Part shown: one piece after another, positions 8,928 through 16,900 of the stretch
Layout: each line of letters begins with the position of its first letter
Position numbering within the stretch: the first letter of the stretch is position 1
Origin: G963666705 sp963666705
Lineage (GTDB): Bacteria > Pseudomonadota > Alphaproteobacteria > CADEGL01
Direction: 5' to 3'
Assembly (NCBI GenBank): GCA_963666705.2
Contig: CAXXKO010000001.1
Span: forward strand, 248,001 to 312,000
Length of the DNA: 64,000 nucleotides
Notes under the pieces: model-generated
What the model saw: the letters and a program-made list of their open reading frames with translations, nothing else
The model's database searches: none
Told to the model about the DNA's origin: nothing
Translations under genes and position numbers: made by a program

Positions 8928-9187
8928 CGCGTGCGGCGACTGCCGGGACGGACGGCTAATCGTGGTCGGACGGGGGCGGAGGCTTAGTATTTTGTGAGCG
9001 GTCTCCATGACCGCTCCTGGCTAATTGCTGCCGTAAAAGGCAAGTGTGCGCCAACCCTATATGTAGTGGGTATCTGCATTTACCGGGTAGGCACGGTTCG
9101 AGCTTCCATCTGTCTCTGAAGTATTTCCGGTGCGCCACCACCGTGCGCACCACTGGCGAGGTGGCGCGTGATTTCCCGGAGCCCCCC

Positions 9188-10435
9188 TCACCCCCCCAGC
9201 GTGAGGCCCTCCATGTCCATCTCGGGCTCGCGACCCATCATGATCTCGGCGACGGCCTGGGAGGTGGCGCAGGACTGGGTCCAGCCGGCGGCGCCGTGGC
9301 CCGTGTTGAGGTAGAGGTTCTCGTGCCGGGTTCGGCCCAGGATGGGCGGGCCGCCCGGCGTCACCGGGCGCAGGCAAGCGTAATAGGTGGGGTTGGCGTA
9401 GTCCCCGCCCTCGGGGAACAGGTCGCGCGCGACCCGGAAGACGCCGCGGAAATCGGGCGGCCGGTGGCCCGTATCATAGCCCGCGAACTCGGCCTTGCCG
9501 CCGACCCGCAGATGGTCGCCCAGATGCGCGAAGGCGACCAGGTTGTCCTCCTCGATGATGCCCACACGGGGAGTCCCGCCATAGCCGTCGATGGGCACCG
9601 AGACGGTGTAGCCCTTGACCGGCCAGATGGGCAGGTCGAGGCCGACCTTGCGCGAGAGGAAGGGGCTGTAGGGGCCGAGGGCGAGCACGAAGGCGTCGCC
9701 AGTCACCTCGCCGCGATCGGTGAGGACGGCCTCGATCCGGCGGCCGGAGGCGCGCAGGCCCTGGATCGCCTCCCCGAAGCGGAACTCGACGCCCATCTCG
9801 GCGCACTTCGCCGCGAGATTGCGGGTGAAGTGGTAGGCGTCGCCCGCCCCGTCGCCCGGCGCGAAGAAGCCGCCCGCCACCTTCTCCTGTGTGGGAGCCA
9901 AGGCGGGCTCGATGGCCGCGCACCGCGCGCGATCCACCGCCTCGAGCCCGAGGCCATGCTCCTGGAGGAGAGTCCAGCTCCCGGCGTTGGCATCGAGGCT
10001 CTCCTGGCTACGGAAGATGTAGAGGATGCCTTCCTCGTTGGCGGCGTAATCGATGCCGGCCTCCGCCGCGACTTCGCGCAGCACCTTCTGCCCCTGCATC
10101 ATCACGCGCAGGATGCGCAGCGTGTTGGCGCGGTACTTCGTGGCCGTGCAGTTGCCGAGAAAGCGCAAGCCCCAGAGCCAGAAGCGCGGGTTGAGGCTGA
10201 GGCGGAACTTGAGCGCCGGGTCCTTCTCGAAGATGGACTTCACGAGGGTCATGGTCGCCCCCGGCGCGGCCCAGGCCTGGGAATGACCGGGTGCGAGGAG
10301 CGCCCCGTTCTGGAAGCTCGTCTCCTCGCCGACGCCCTGGTTGCGCTCGACGACCGTGACCTCGTGGCCCTCGCGCCGCAAGAACCAGGCCGTGGTCACG
10401 CCCATGACGCCGCCGCCCATGATCACCGCCTTCAT
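9188..10435 (-). CDS. dadA: D-amino-acid dehydrogenase, small-subunit type
   Basis: DadA oxidises D-amino acids to 2-oxo acids and ammonia and passes electrons to the membrane chain. The 415-residue protein opens with an FAD-binding Rossmann motif (MGGGVMGVTTAWFL, residues 6-19) and ERNQGVGEETSFQNGALL, which is typical of DadA. The C-terminal block LRPVTPGGPPILG...NTGHGAAGWTQS closes the flavin site. Length is normal and the frame is intact. It stands alone on the minus strand, between the CHAT unit and an ISNCY element inserted 78 bases upstream of its start. Confidence 0.88.
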   Translation of the reverse strand: MKAVIMGGGVMGVTTAWFLRREGHEVTVVERNQGVGEETSFQNGALLAPGHSQAWAAPGATMTLVKSIFEKDPALKFRLSLNPRFWLWGLRFLGNCTATKYRANTLRILRVMMQGQKVLREVAAEAGIDYAANEEGILYIFRSQESLDANAGSWTLLQEHGLGLEAVDRARCAAIEPALAPTQEKVAGGFFAPGDGAGDAYHFTRNLAAKCAEMGVEFRFGEAIQGLRASGRRIEAVLTDRGEVTGDAFVLALGPYSPFLSRKVGLDLPIWPVKGYTVSVPIDGYGGTPRVGIIEEDNLVAFAHLGDHLRVGGKAEFAGYDTGHRPPDFRGVFRVARDLFPEGGDYANPTYYACLRPVTPGGPPILGRTRHENLYLNTGHGAAGWTQSCATSQAVAEIMMGREPEMDMEGLTLGG

Positions 10436-10513
10436 GGCCGCCTCCCCTGTTGCGGACGCTCGGGCGGGACTATAGCACCCGCGCGGCGCCCGGTCAGGCG
10501 CTGGCGTGATTGA

Positions 10514-11923
10514 TGTAGATAGCGAATTAAGTTGGCCGGTTTATGTAGCACATCGATTGACCGCTCTGTTGATGTTGTGGCGCCTGTGGGGAAGTGGTCA
10601 GGTCGGCGTAGCCGAGCTGTCCACTTATCCACGGGCGGGTCGCGTCGAGCGGCATCACGCGGCCCTCTTCATGGTGTCTCCTTCCAGAAGCGCGCCATCG
10701 CCTCGGTAGCGGGCGATCGGGCGCGGCCCGTGGAATATGGCGTAGGTGGCGTCCGGATAGTGGTGGACGCGGACCTTGGCCTTGACGTAGTGCGGCCTCA
10801 GCGATGACGGCGGGATCTGCAGGACGATGCCGTGGAAGCGTACGGTGTTGTCGTTGCCGACGGTGCGCGTCTCCTGGACGCACAGCACGTCGCGCCACTG
10901 TTCCGCCGGCACGGCGACGAAGGCCGAGCCCGGCTCTTCGGGAGCGATCGCGAAGCGCGCATTGTAGTCGGGAATGAAGGTCTCGGCGAGGAAGCGGTTG
11001 GCCCCTTCGATCGTCGAGACGCCGGCCAATGCCAACTCCTTGGGGAGCCGGTCCTGCAAGGTGCGGAAGGCGCGCTCGGAGCGCCCGCGCGCCTCCGGCG
11101 AATAGGCCGCGATGTGCTCGATGCCGAGCTGGGCCAAGGCCCGTCCGAGCTGGGAGGGCTTGTCGCGGTCCACCTTGCCACCCGCCTGGGGGGTGTGGAA
11201 GTAGTGGCTCGCGCGGTCGGTGTAGAGCGCGCACGGCAGCCCGTGCCGGCCGAACACCTCGCCCAGCCCCTGGAAGCTCGACATGGTGCCCTCCTCGGCG
11301 ACCAGGAAGCCCGAGTAGATCGCCCCGCTCGCATCGTCCAGAGAGACGATCATATCCTGCTCTTCGTCGCGGCCCGGCAGCCAGCGGTGCGTCGAGCCGT
11401 CCTGATGCAGCATCATGCCCACGAGCGGCCGCCGCGGCCGCTTGCGCCGGTGCGCCCCGCGCCTGGGCGCCGGCGCCGCCAGGCCGCGGCCGTGGAGAAA
11501 CGTCTTGGTCCAGGTGTAACCCCAGCGGAAGCCGTGGTCCTTCACCAGGTGCTCGTGGAAGTGCTTGACCGTGAAACCCGCGTAGCGCTCGCGGTAAAGA
11601 GCTTCGACCCGCATCGCCTCGTCCACCGGCACCCGCTTGGGCGACGGCTTGCCCAGACGCCGGTCCAGAAGCCCCGCATCGCCCTCACACTCGAAACGAC
11701 GGCACCAGCGCCGAAACGTGCGCTCGCCGACCCCAAGCACCTCCGCCGCCTCCAACTGGCTCAACGATCCCGCCTCACAACGACCGAAAACATCCCGAAA
11801 CCTCATCATGCGCACACCTTGCAAAACATCTGTCCGTCTCATCCCACCCCCTTCAAACAGGAGGCTCAATAAACCGGACAGATCGTGTGCTACATAGAAC
11901 GGACAGATCGTGTGCTATCTACA
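10514..11923 (-). mobile_element. ISNCY-type insertion sequence with a 16-bp target duplication
   Basis: The ends are TGTAGATAGC and GCTATCTACA, a 10-base perfect inverted repeat. On both sides lies the identical 16-mer GCGCTGGCGTGATTGA (10498-10513 and 11924-11939). The right end contains two near-identical copies of GGACAGATCGTGTGCTA. A long target duplication fits the IS1202/ISDol1-like part of the ISNCY group better than IS481 or IS3. It landed 57 bases before the CoA-transferase start codon. Confidence 0.88.
10655..11842 (-). CDS. ISNCY-family DDE transposase
   Basis: The 395-residue protein has an N-terminal helix-turn-helix (LSQLEAAEVLGVGERTFRRW), a linker, and an rve-type integrase core. 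Candidate catalytic acidic residues lie in QDGSTHRWL, YTDRASHYF and SPEARGRSERAFRTLQ. The ATG at 11842 (MRRTDVLQGV) is preferred because GAAGGGGGTGGG lies directly upstream. The frame is intact, so the element may be active. Confidence 0.85.
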   Translation of the reverse strand: MRRTDVLQGVRMMRFRDVFGRCEAGSLSQLEAAEVLGVGERTFRRWCRRFECEGDAGLLDRRLGKPSPKRVPVDEAMRVEALYRERYAGFTVKHFHEHLVKDHGFRWGYTWTKTFLHGRGLAAPAPRRGAHRRKRPRRPLVGMMLHQDGSTHRWLPGRDEEQDMIVSLDDASGAIYSGFLVAEEGTMSSFQGLGEVFGRHGLPCALYTDRASHYFHTPQAGGKVDRDKPSQLGRALAQLGIEHIAAYSPEARGRSERAFRTLQDRLPKELALAGVSTIEGANRFLAETFIPDYNARFAIAPEEPGSAFVAVPAEQWRDVLCVQETRTVGNDNTVRFHGIVLQIPPSSLRPHYVKAKVRVHHYPDATYAIFHGPRPIARYRGDGALLEGDTMKRAA

Positions 11924-11995
11924 GCGCTGGCGTGATTGACAGCGGTCGGGCCGGGCCTAGGATGGCGCCGCGATTCCAGCCGCTCCGGTCGTCGA

Positions 11996-13270
11996 ATGGT
12001 GAAATGGATTGAAGCCGCGGACATGCCCGGCCTGCTCGCGCCGGGCATGCGGGTCTATGTGCAGACCGGCGCCGGGGAGCCCATGGCGCTCATCGAAGCG
12101 CTCGAGGCGGCGCCCGGGCGGAGTGCCGGCGTCACCTACCTCTATTACAACGTCCCCGGGGTCAACCGGGCGGACCTGGGCGCCCTCCACCCGGACGCGC
12201 GGCTCGAATGCTTCTTCTCGATCCGCGACGTGGAGGCCTCGCGCGCGAGCGGCCGGCTCCGCGTCCTGCCCCTCCACTTCTTCGACGCCCACGCCTATAT
12301 CACCGCGCGGGGGCGCTACGACGTGGCGCTGATCCAGCTCTCCCCGCCCGATGGGGGTGGGTTGTGCAGCTTCGGCATCACGGGCGCCTTCGAGCCGGGT
12401 GCGATCGCGCGGGCGGCGACAGTCGTCGCCGAGATCAACGCCGCCATCCCGCGCAGCCCCGGGGCGCCGACCTATCCGCTCCATAGGCTCGACTACGCCG
12501 TCGAAGCCGACCACCCCCTGCGCGCGCTCGCGAGCCCGCCGCCGAGCGCGGCCTTCGCGGCCCTCGGGCGCAACGTCGCGAGCCTGATCGACGACGGCGA
12601 TACCCTCGAGCTCGGCATCGGCAGCGCGCCGGCCGCCATCCTGGCCGCCCTCACCGACCGCAAGGACCTGGGCGTGCATACGGGCCTCATCTCCGACCCG
12701 GTCATCGACCTCATGGAAGCGGGCGTGGTCACGGGCGCGCGCAAGTCCATCGACCGCGGGCGCGCCGTCACCGGCTACGCCGTGGGCTCGCGCCGGCTCT
12801 ACGATGCCCTTGCGGCCGGCGCGGCGGTCGATTTCCGCCCGGCCAACTACACCCACGGCATCGACGTGCTCGCCCGCATCGAGAACTTGCGCGCCATCAA
12901 CACGGTGATCGAGGTGGACCTCTACGGCCAGGCCAACGCCGAGATGATCGGTGGACGCTTCGTGAGCGGCACCGGCGGCCTCGCCGATTTCGTGCGCGGC
13001 GCGCGCCTGGCCCCCGGCGGTCGCTCGATCCTCGCCCTGCTTGCGACGGCGTCCAAGGGCACGATCTCGCGCATCGTGCCGGTGCTGCCCACGGGCACGG
13101 TGACGAGCGTCCTGCGTGGCGACGCCGATTACGTGGTCACCGAGCACGGGGTGGCCGAGCTGCGGAACCGCACGGTCGAGGAGCGCGCGAGAGCGCTCAT
13201 CGCCGTCGCCGCGCCCGAGTTCCGCGAGGGCCTGGCCACCGCCTGGGCCGCCCTCCCCGTCAACGCCTGA
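11996..13270 (+). CDS. Acetyl-CoA hydrolase/transferase family CoA-transferase
   Basis: This 424-residue protein resembles 4-hydroxybutyrate or succinyl CoA-transferases of the family that moves CoA through a glutamyl-CoA intermediate. The likely catalytic glutamate is in VIEVDLYGQANAE. A GxGxxP-like loop (LGIGSAPAAIL) and the GTGGLADF block that follows are typical. It starts at ATG 11996. The ISNCY element ends 72 bases upstream of this ATG, so the native promoter may have been displaced. A palindromic repeat follows the gene. Confidence 0.82.
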   Translation: MVKWIEAADMPGLLAPGMRVYVQTGAGEPMALIEALEAAPGRSAGVTYLYYNVPGVNRADLGALHPDARLECFFSIRDVEASRASGRLRVLPLHFFDAHAYITARGRYDVALIQLSPPDGGGLCSFGITGAFEPGAIARAATVVAEINAAIPRSPGAPTYPLHRLDYAVEADHPLRALASPPPSAAFAALGRNVASLIDDGDTLELGIGSAPAAILAALTDRKDLGVHTGLISDPVIDLMEAGVVTGARKSIDRGRAVTGYAVGSRRLYDALAAGAAVDFRPANYTHGIDVLARIENLRAINTVIEVDLYGQANAEMIGGRFVSGTGGLADFVRGARLAPGGRSILALLATASKGTISRIVPVLPTGTVTSVLRGDADYVVTEHGVAELRNRTVEERARALIAVAAPEFREGLATAWAALPVNA

Positions 13271-13290
13271 GCGAGCGCCGCCGGTAGGTG

Positions 13291-13372
13291 CTAGTGGTAC
13301 GAACACGACAAAAGAGTCCCCCCTCTCCCCCGGTGGGGAGAGGGTTCGAAGCGTCAGATTCTTTCCACTAGT
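13291..13372. repeat. CTAG-bounded palindromic repeat, copy 1
   Basis: An imperfect palindrome of about 80 bases bounded by CTAGTGG and CCACTAG, with the core GAGTCCCCCCTCTCCC and GGGGAGAGGG. Related copies occur at 30540, 37496, 60483 and 60721. The CTA at 13368-13370 supplies the stop codon of the convergent phytanoyl-dioxygenase-like gene. Confidence 0.75.
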
Positions 13373-14270
13373 CTCCGACTGCCGCGCCCGAGTCCTCGCC
13401 GGCTTGCGCGGCGAAGATGGAGGTGTAGCCGCCGGACCAGTCGGGCGGGATCTGGCACGGACGCGGGTCGTGGCGGGCCCAGCGCGCGGGGCTGCCGCGC
13501 ACGATCTCGCCTGAATGGCACGAGGGCTGCGGGTGCGGCGTGTAGGGGAGCGCGTCGGCGGCACTGAAGGCGTTGAGGAGGAGCGGCCGGCCGTTGTCCG
13601 TCTCGCTCGGCCACGAGCCATGCACCGTGCGGCAGTTGTGCACCGTGACCGAGCCGGCGGGACCGACGAGATGGACCAGTCGCGAGAGGTCGAGCCCCGC
13701 CGCATCCGAGTCCGAGAGGCAGCCGCGCCAGTTCCCGTCCGCGTCGTACTGGTCGTAGAGCGGCCCATCGTGGCTACCGGGCATGACGGCGAGCGGCCCC
13801 TCTTCCATGCCCGTTTCGGTGAGGTAGACGCCGATGGTCAGGTGATCGTAGTTGGTATGGGGATAGAACTGGATGTCCTGGTGCCAGGCCACCGCATCAC
13901 CACCGTCGTGCCACTTGAAATTCAGCTTCGAGTGGTGGAAGGCCACGTCCGGCCCCAGCAAATCCGCCGCCACGTCGGCGACCACGCCCGAGGCGAAGGC
14001 CCAGAACTCGGCATGGTTCTCGTCGGGCAGCTTGAGGCGGCGCAGCTGCGGCACCGCCGCCGAATGGCCTGGTGCCAGGTCGAACAGGTCGCCCGATTCG
14101 GTGTGCGTCCGGCTCTCTTCGACGAACCCATCCACCACGGCCCGGAGACGGGTGAGCCAGTCCTCGCCGATCAGCCCTTCGAGCAACAGATAGCCGTTCG
14201 CGAGATAGGACTCACGCTCGGCCGCGCTCACCACGGCCAAGTCCCGGGAAGGGGCATCCTGATACGCCAT
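13368..14270 (-). CDS. Phytanoyl-CoA dioxygenase (PhyH) family Fe(II)/2-oxoglutarate oxygenase
   Basis: The 300-residue protein has the HxD iron motif at H130-D132 (AWHQDIQFYP), a distal histidine in HNCRTVHGSW (about H217) and basic residues after it for 2-oxoglutarate. These fit PhyH-like hydroxylases; the substrate cannot be read from sequence. The ATG at 14270 (MAYQDAPSRD) is preferred because the upstream extension looks like non-coding translation. Its stop codon lies inside the palindromic repeat at 13291-13372. Confidence 0.83.
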   Translation of the reverse strand: MAYQDAPSRDLAVVSAAERESYLANGYLLLEGLIGEDWLTRLRAVVDGFVEESRTHTESGDLFDLAPGHSAAVPQLRRLKLPDENHAEFWAFASGVVADVAADLLGPDVAFHHSKLNFKWHDGGDAVAWHQDIQFYPHTNYDHLTIGVYLTETGMEEGPLAVMPGSHDGPLYDQYDADGNWRGCLSDSDAAGLDLSRLVHLVGPAGSVTVHNCRTVHGSWPSETDNGRPLLLNAFSAADALPYTPHPQPSCHSGEIVRGSPARWARHDPRPCQIPPDWSGGYTSIFAAQAGEDSGAAVGD

Positions 14271-14468
14271 GGGCTTCTGCCTCCTCAGCCAGCCTTCGGG
14301 CGATCTTAAAGACCGCCCAGCACACACGCCAGCCCCGCCGCCGCTCACGAACAAGTGAAGCCGTGGCGCCCGATCGGGATTCGTCGTCGGCCGGCTTCGC
14401 ACCTATCTATCCGTTATTCGAGCGCCGGCCGCGATCCGGCGCCCGCATTCAATTGGTGGGAGGCTGCG

Positions 14469-14903
14469 ATGGGCGGTATCAGACTCGGGCTTTTGGCTAC
14501 CCTCGCGATTGCGCTCGCGGTTCCCCTCGCCGCGCCGGCGGCCGCGGACGAGGCGGTGCGCGCGGGCCGCTTTCACGAGGGACCGCACGGCGGCCACCCC
14601 ATCTCTGGCGGGGCGGCGATCCACGCGCTTGCCGGCGGCGGTTACGAGCTCCGCCTCGACGGCGCCTTCCGCACCGTGCCCGGCCCCGATCTGGTGGTCT
14701 ATGTGAGCGCCGCGCCCGATGCCGAGGACGACGCCACGGTGGCCAGCGGCCCCGGCTTCTCGGCCGGCCGCTTGCAGGCCGTCGAAGGGCCGCAGAGCTA
14801 TCCCCTGCCGGCCGAATTCGACCCGGCATCGGCCGGCTCGGTGGTGATCTGGTGCCAGCGCTACGGCGTCCAGTTCGGCACGGCGCCGCTTTCGGCGGAA
14901 TAG
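14469..14903 (+). CDS. Exported DM13-domain protein
   Basis: The 144-residue protein has a signal peptide (GLLATLAIALAVPLAAPAAA, cleaved near residue 26). The following domain matches the DM13 pattern: G-x-F at the start, an H-x2-SGGAAI block, LDGAFRTVPGPDLVVYVS, and a single cysteine in VVIWCQRYGVQFG. DM13 domains are proposed to bind redox cofactors or act in electron transfer outside the cell. The start at 14469 is supported by GTGGGAGG seven bases upstream. It is a single-gene unit. Confidence 0.72.
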   Translation: MGGIRLGLLATLAIALAVPLAAPAAADEAVRAGRFHEGPHGGHPISGGAAIHALAGGGYELRLDGAFRTVPGPDLVVYVSAAPDAEDDATVASGPGFSAGRLQAVEGPQSYPLPAEFDPASAGSVVIWCQRYGVQFGTAPLSAE

Positions 14904-14954
14904 TTCGGTGTTAAAGCGAATTCAGATACCGCGCCATCGGCCCTCATACTTCGT

Positions 14955-15001
14955 CCTTCGACAGGCTCAGCATGAGGACCTCACCCTGAGCCTGTCGAAG
15001 G
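14955..15001. repeat. REP-like palindrome (TTCGACAGGCTCAG type)
   Basis: A 16-base perfect inverted repeat, CCTTCGACAGGCTCAG at 14955-14970 and its complement at 14986-15001, separated by 15 bases. It lies between convergent genes. This is a type of dispersed intergenic palindrome common in alphaproteobacteria; it could form a hairpin and act as a bidirectional terminator. Confidence 0.75.
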
Positions 15002-15038
15002 GTGAGGCCCGTATTGGGTGTCCTCGACGGCAAGCCTC

Positions 15039-16199
15039 CTACTCCGCCGCCCGGAGGGCCTCCTCGACGGCGGCGTGGAAGAAGATGAGGCCCTTCTCGT
15101 AGCGGCCGAAGACGAGGTCCTGGTTGGCGCCAGAGCGGAAGCCGCGCTGCACGCCCTCGGCGATGGCGAAGTCCTCGGCGAGGGCGTCGCGGATCATACC
15201 CACGTTGCGGTCCCAATATGCGCGTGTCTCCCCCTCGGGCTCGGCCGGGAGGCAGAAGGAGAGGCGCATAACGGATTCTTCCGCGCCCGCGGGGAACATG
15301 GCGAAGATGGCCGCGTGGTCGGCCACGAACACGATCACCGTGTTGGGGAAGATGTGATAGAGCACGTTCGCGTGCTCGCGCAGGCGCCAGCCGGCCCGGT
15401 CGGTGCCCGGGAGGCTGGTGATGGTGCGCTTGGGGATGACGTAGCGGATATGCGGGCCCATGCGGTCGTATATCGAGGCATTGTCCAGGTAGTAACGGTG
15501 GACGCTCACCCCGTGCACCCAGCGGAAATGGGTGTCCTCCAGGAATGTGTCCACCATGACCTTCCAATTCATGCGCCCGGGCAGATGCTCGGGCGCGTGG
15601 TGCACCGTCTCCACGAGGCCCCAGGCCGCGAAGTCGGGCGCCAATCCCCCGAGGAAGTCGTCCACGTCGATCGCCCCGTCCTCCTCGCCGGCCCGGGCCG
15701 GCGAGGGCCGCACCCAGACGAGGCCGTGGCGCTCCGCCGCCGGCAGCTCGACGAGGCCGCGGGCACCGAGGTCGAGCCCGGCGAAGGCGCTCTCGTCCCC
15801 GGTCCCGGCGAGGCGGCCGTCGAGCTCGTAGGCCCAGGCATGGTAAGGGCAGGTGAAGCCGCGCCGGACACCGCCGCGCGCCGCCGCGACGAGGCGGCTC
15901 CCGCGGTGGCGGCAGACGTTCAGGAAGGCGCGCACCCGGCCCTCGCGCCCACGCGCGAGCAGCACCGGCACGCCGGCCAAGTCGTGGGTCACGAAATCGC
16001 CCGGCGCCGGCAGCTCGCCGCCATGGGCGAGGATGAGCGGTGCGCGGCGGAACAGGGCTTGGCACTCCCGCGCCTCGCGCTCCGCGGAGACGTAGTCCGC
16101 GACCGCCGCACCCCCCAACGCCGCCGCCTCCTCCCGCCGGCCGGCTTCGAGGTTGCCGAGGATACGGTCGATGAGCGCTAGATTCGTCGCCCGGTCCAT
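15039..16199 (-). CDS. Rieske non-heme iron oxygenase, alpha subunit
   Basis: The 386-residue protein has the Rieske [2Fe-2S] ligands at C96-x-H98 (NVCRHRGSRL) and C117-x2-H120 (CPYHAWAYELDG). The mononuclear iron site lies in NWKVMVDTFLEDTHFRWVH, with H224 and H229. Such oxygenases hydroxylate arenes or demethylate quaternary amines such as betaines. It is the last gene after soxBBDAG on the same strand, 89 bases after soxG, which favours an amine N-demethylase role (inference). No reductase gene is adjacent. Start ATG 16199; a longer start would add seven residues. Confidence 0.85.
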   Translation of the reverse strand: MDRATNLALIDRILGNLEAGRREEAAALGGAAVADYVSAEREARECQALFRRAPLILAHGGELPAPGDFVTHDLAGVPVLLARGREGRVRAFLNVCRHRGSRLVAAARGGVRRGFTCPYHAWAYELDGRLAGTGDESAFAGLDLGARGLVELPAAERHGLVWVRPSPARAGEEDGAIDVDDFLGGLAPDFAAWGLVETVHHAPEHLPGRMNWKVMVDTFLEDTHFRWVHGVSVHRYYLDNASIYDRMGPHIRYVIPKRTITSLPGTDRAGWRLREHANVLYHIFPNTVIVFVADHAAIFAMFPAGAEESVMRLSFCLPAEPEGETRAYWDRNVGMIRDALAEDFAIAEGVQRGFRSGANQDLVFGRYEKGLIFFHAAVEEALRAAE

Positions 16200-16288
16200 G
16201 CGCCCGCCCCTCGGCCCCACCTCACCATTGGCTCTCCTCGCGCAGCGTCTTTTGGGCCTCGGTCGCCTCGGTCTGATCGACGCCCACG

Positions 16289-16900
16289 CTACCCGTGGGT
16301 GACGGCGGAGCCGTATTCATGGGCGGCATCCACGAGCCAGCGCCACAGGTAGGTGGCGAAGCTGCGCCCCACATAGAGGTCGTAGCCCGGCCCGTCGTCG
16401 CGCTGGTGGACGAGCACGCTGGCCTTGGCCACCAGGCTCTGGGCACAGCGCCCGGGCCCGAAGCTCCGGGGGTGGAGGTCGAGGGGGCAGCCCTTGGCCA
16501 GGACGTCCCGCGCCCGCGGGCCAGAGACGCCGATCACCGCGCGGCTGTCCGTCACATGGGTGGCGATGCCGCCGTGGGGGGCCACGCCCGCGTCGAGCGC
16601 CCGGCCGAGGGCGGCCCCTTCGCCGGGCGCCGTCACCACCAGCCACTCGTCGGGGCCGAGCCACAGGACGGTGACGCCTTCCCCCTCGCTCACCGTGTTG
16701 GCCGCCACGGGCAAGGCGGCCCCGAGGATGGCCCGCGCCGCCGCGAGAAAGGCGTCGTCACCGGGGGCGCCGCGCAGGATCACCATGCCGAGATGGGCCC
16801 GCTCGCACATGAGCACGGCCACGTCACCCGGATCATCCACCGCCACGGCCTCCAGGTGGAGATGGGCGAGCACGCTCTGGCGCAGATAGCTCTCAGGCAT
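16289..16900 (-). CDS. soxG: Sarcosine oxidase, gamma subunit
   Basis: The 203-residue protein is the gamma subunit of heterotetrameric sarcosine oxidase, a partner of the aminomethyltransferase-like half of SoxA. Recognisable features are LWLGPDEWLVVT, TDSRAVIGVSGPRARDVLAKGCPLDLHPRSF and a C-terminal SVLVHQRDDGPGYDLYVGRSFATYLWRWL. Its start overlaps the end of soxA by 8 bases, so translation is likely coupled. Confidence 0.9.
   Translation of the reverse strand: MPESYLRQSVLAHLHLEAVAVDDPGDVAVLMCERAHLGMVILRGAPGDDAFLAAARAILGAALPVAANTVSEGEGVTVLWLGPDEWLVVTAPGEGAALGRALDAGVAPHGGIATHVTDSRAVIGVSGPRARDVLAKGCPLDLHPRSFGPGRCAQSLVAKASVLVHQRDDGPGYDLYVGRSFATYLWRWLVDAAHEYGSAVTHG

Larger units (their letters stand above)
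5050..9095 (+). mobile_element. IS1595-type cargo unit carrying a TPR-CHAT gene, without a transposase
   Basis: The termini are 39-base inverted repeats at 5050-5088 and 9057-9095 that match at 34 of 39 positions and begin CGTGCCTA(T/C)CCGGT. They are close to the ends of the two IS1595 copies (CGTCCCTATCCGGTTAA). The flanking octamers are GTTCGAAC at 5042-5049 and GTTCGAGC at 9096-9103, a target-site duplication with one mismatch. The interior has one large gene, the CHAT protein, and a short fragment, but no transposase. I read it as a non-autonomous transposon that IS1595 transposase could move in trans. The boundary evidence is direct; mobility is inference. Confidence 0.75.

Noticed and set aside
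3958..9103. IS1595 copy 1 plus the CHAT unit as one simple composite transposon
   Set aside because: Each has its own target duplication (TTAGTTAT and GTTCGAAC/GTTCGAGC), so they are two separate insertions lying side by side.
8928..9187. A gene in the 260 bases between the CHAT and dadA genes
   Set aside because: No frame with a plausible start and ribosome site; the stretch is explained by the right terminal repeat of the CHAT unit and unremarkable flanks.
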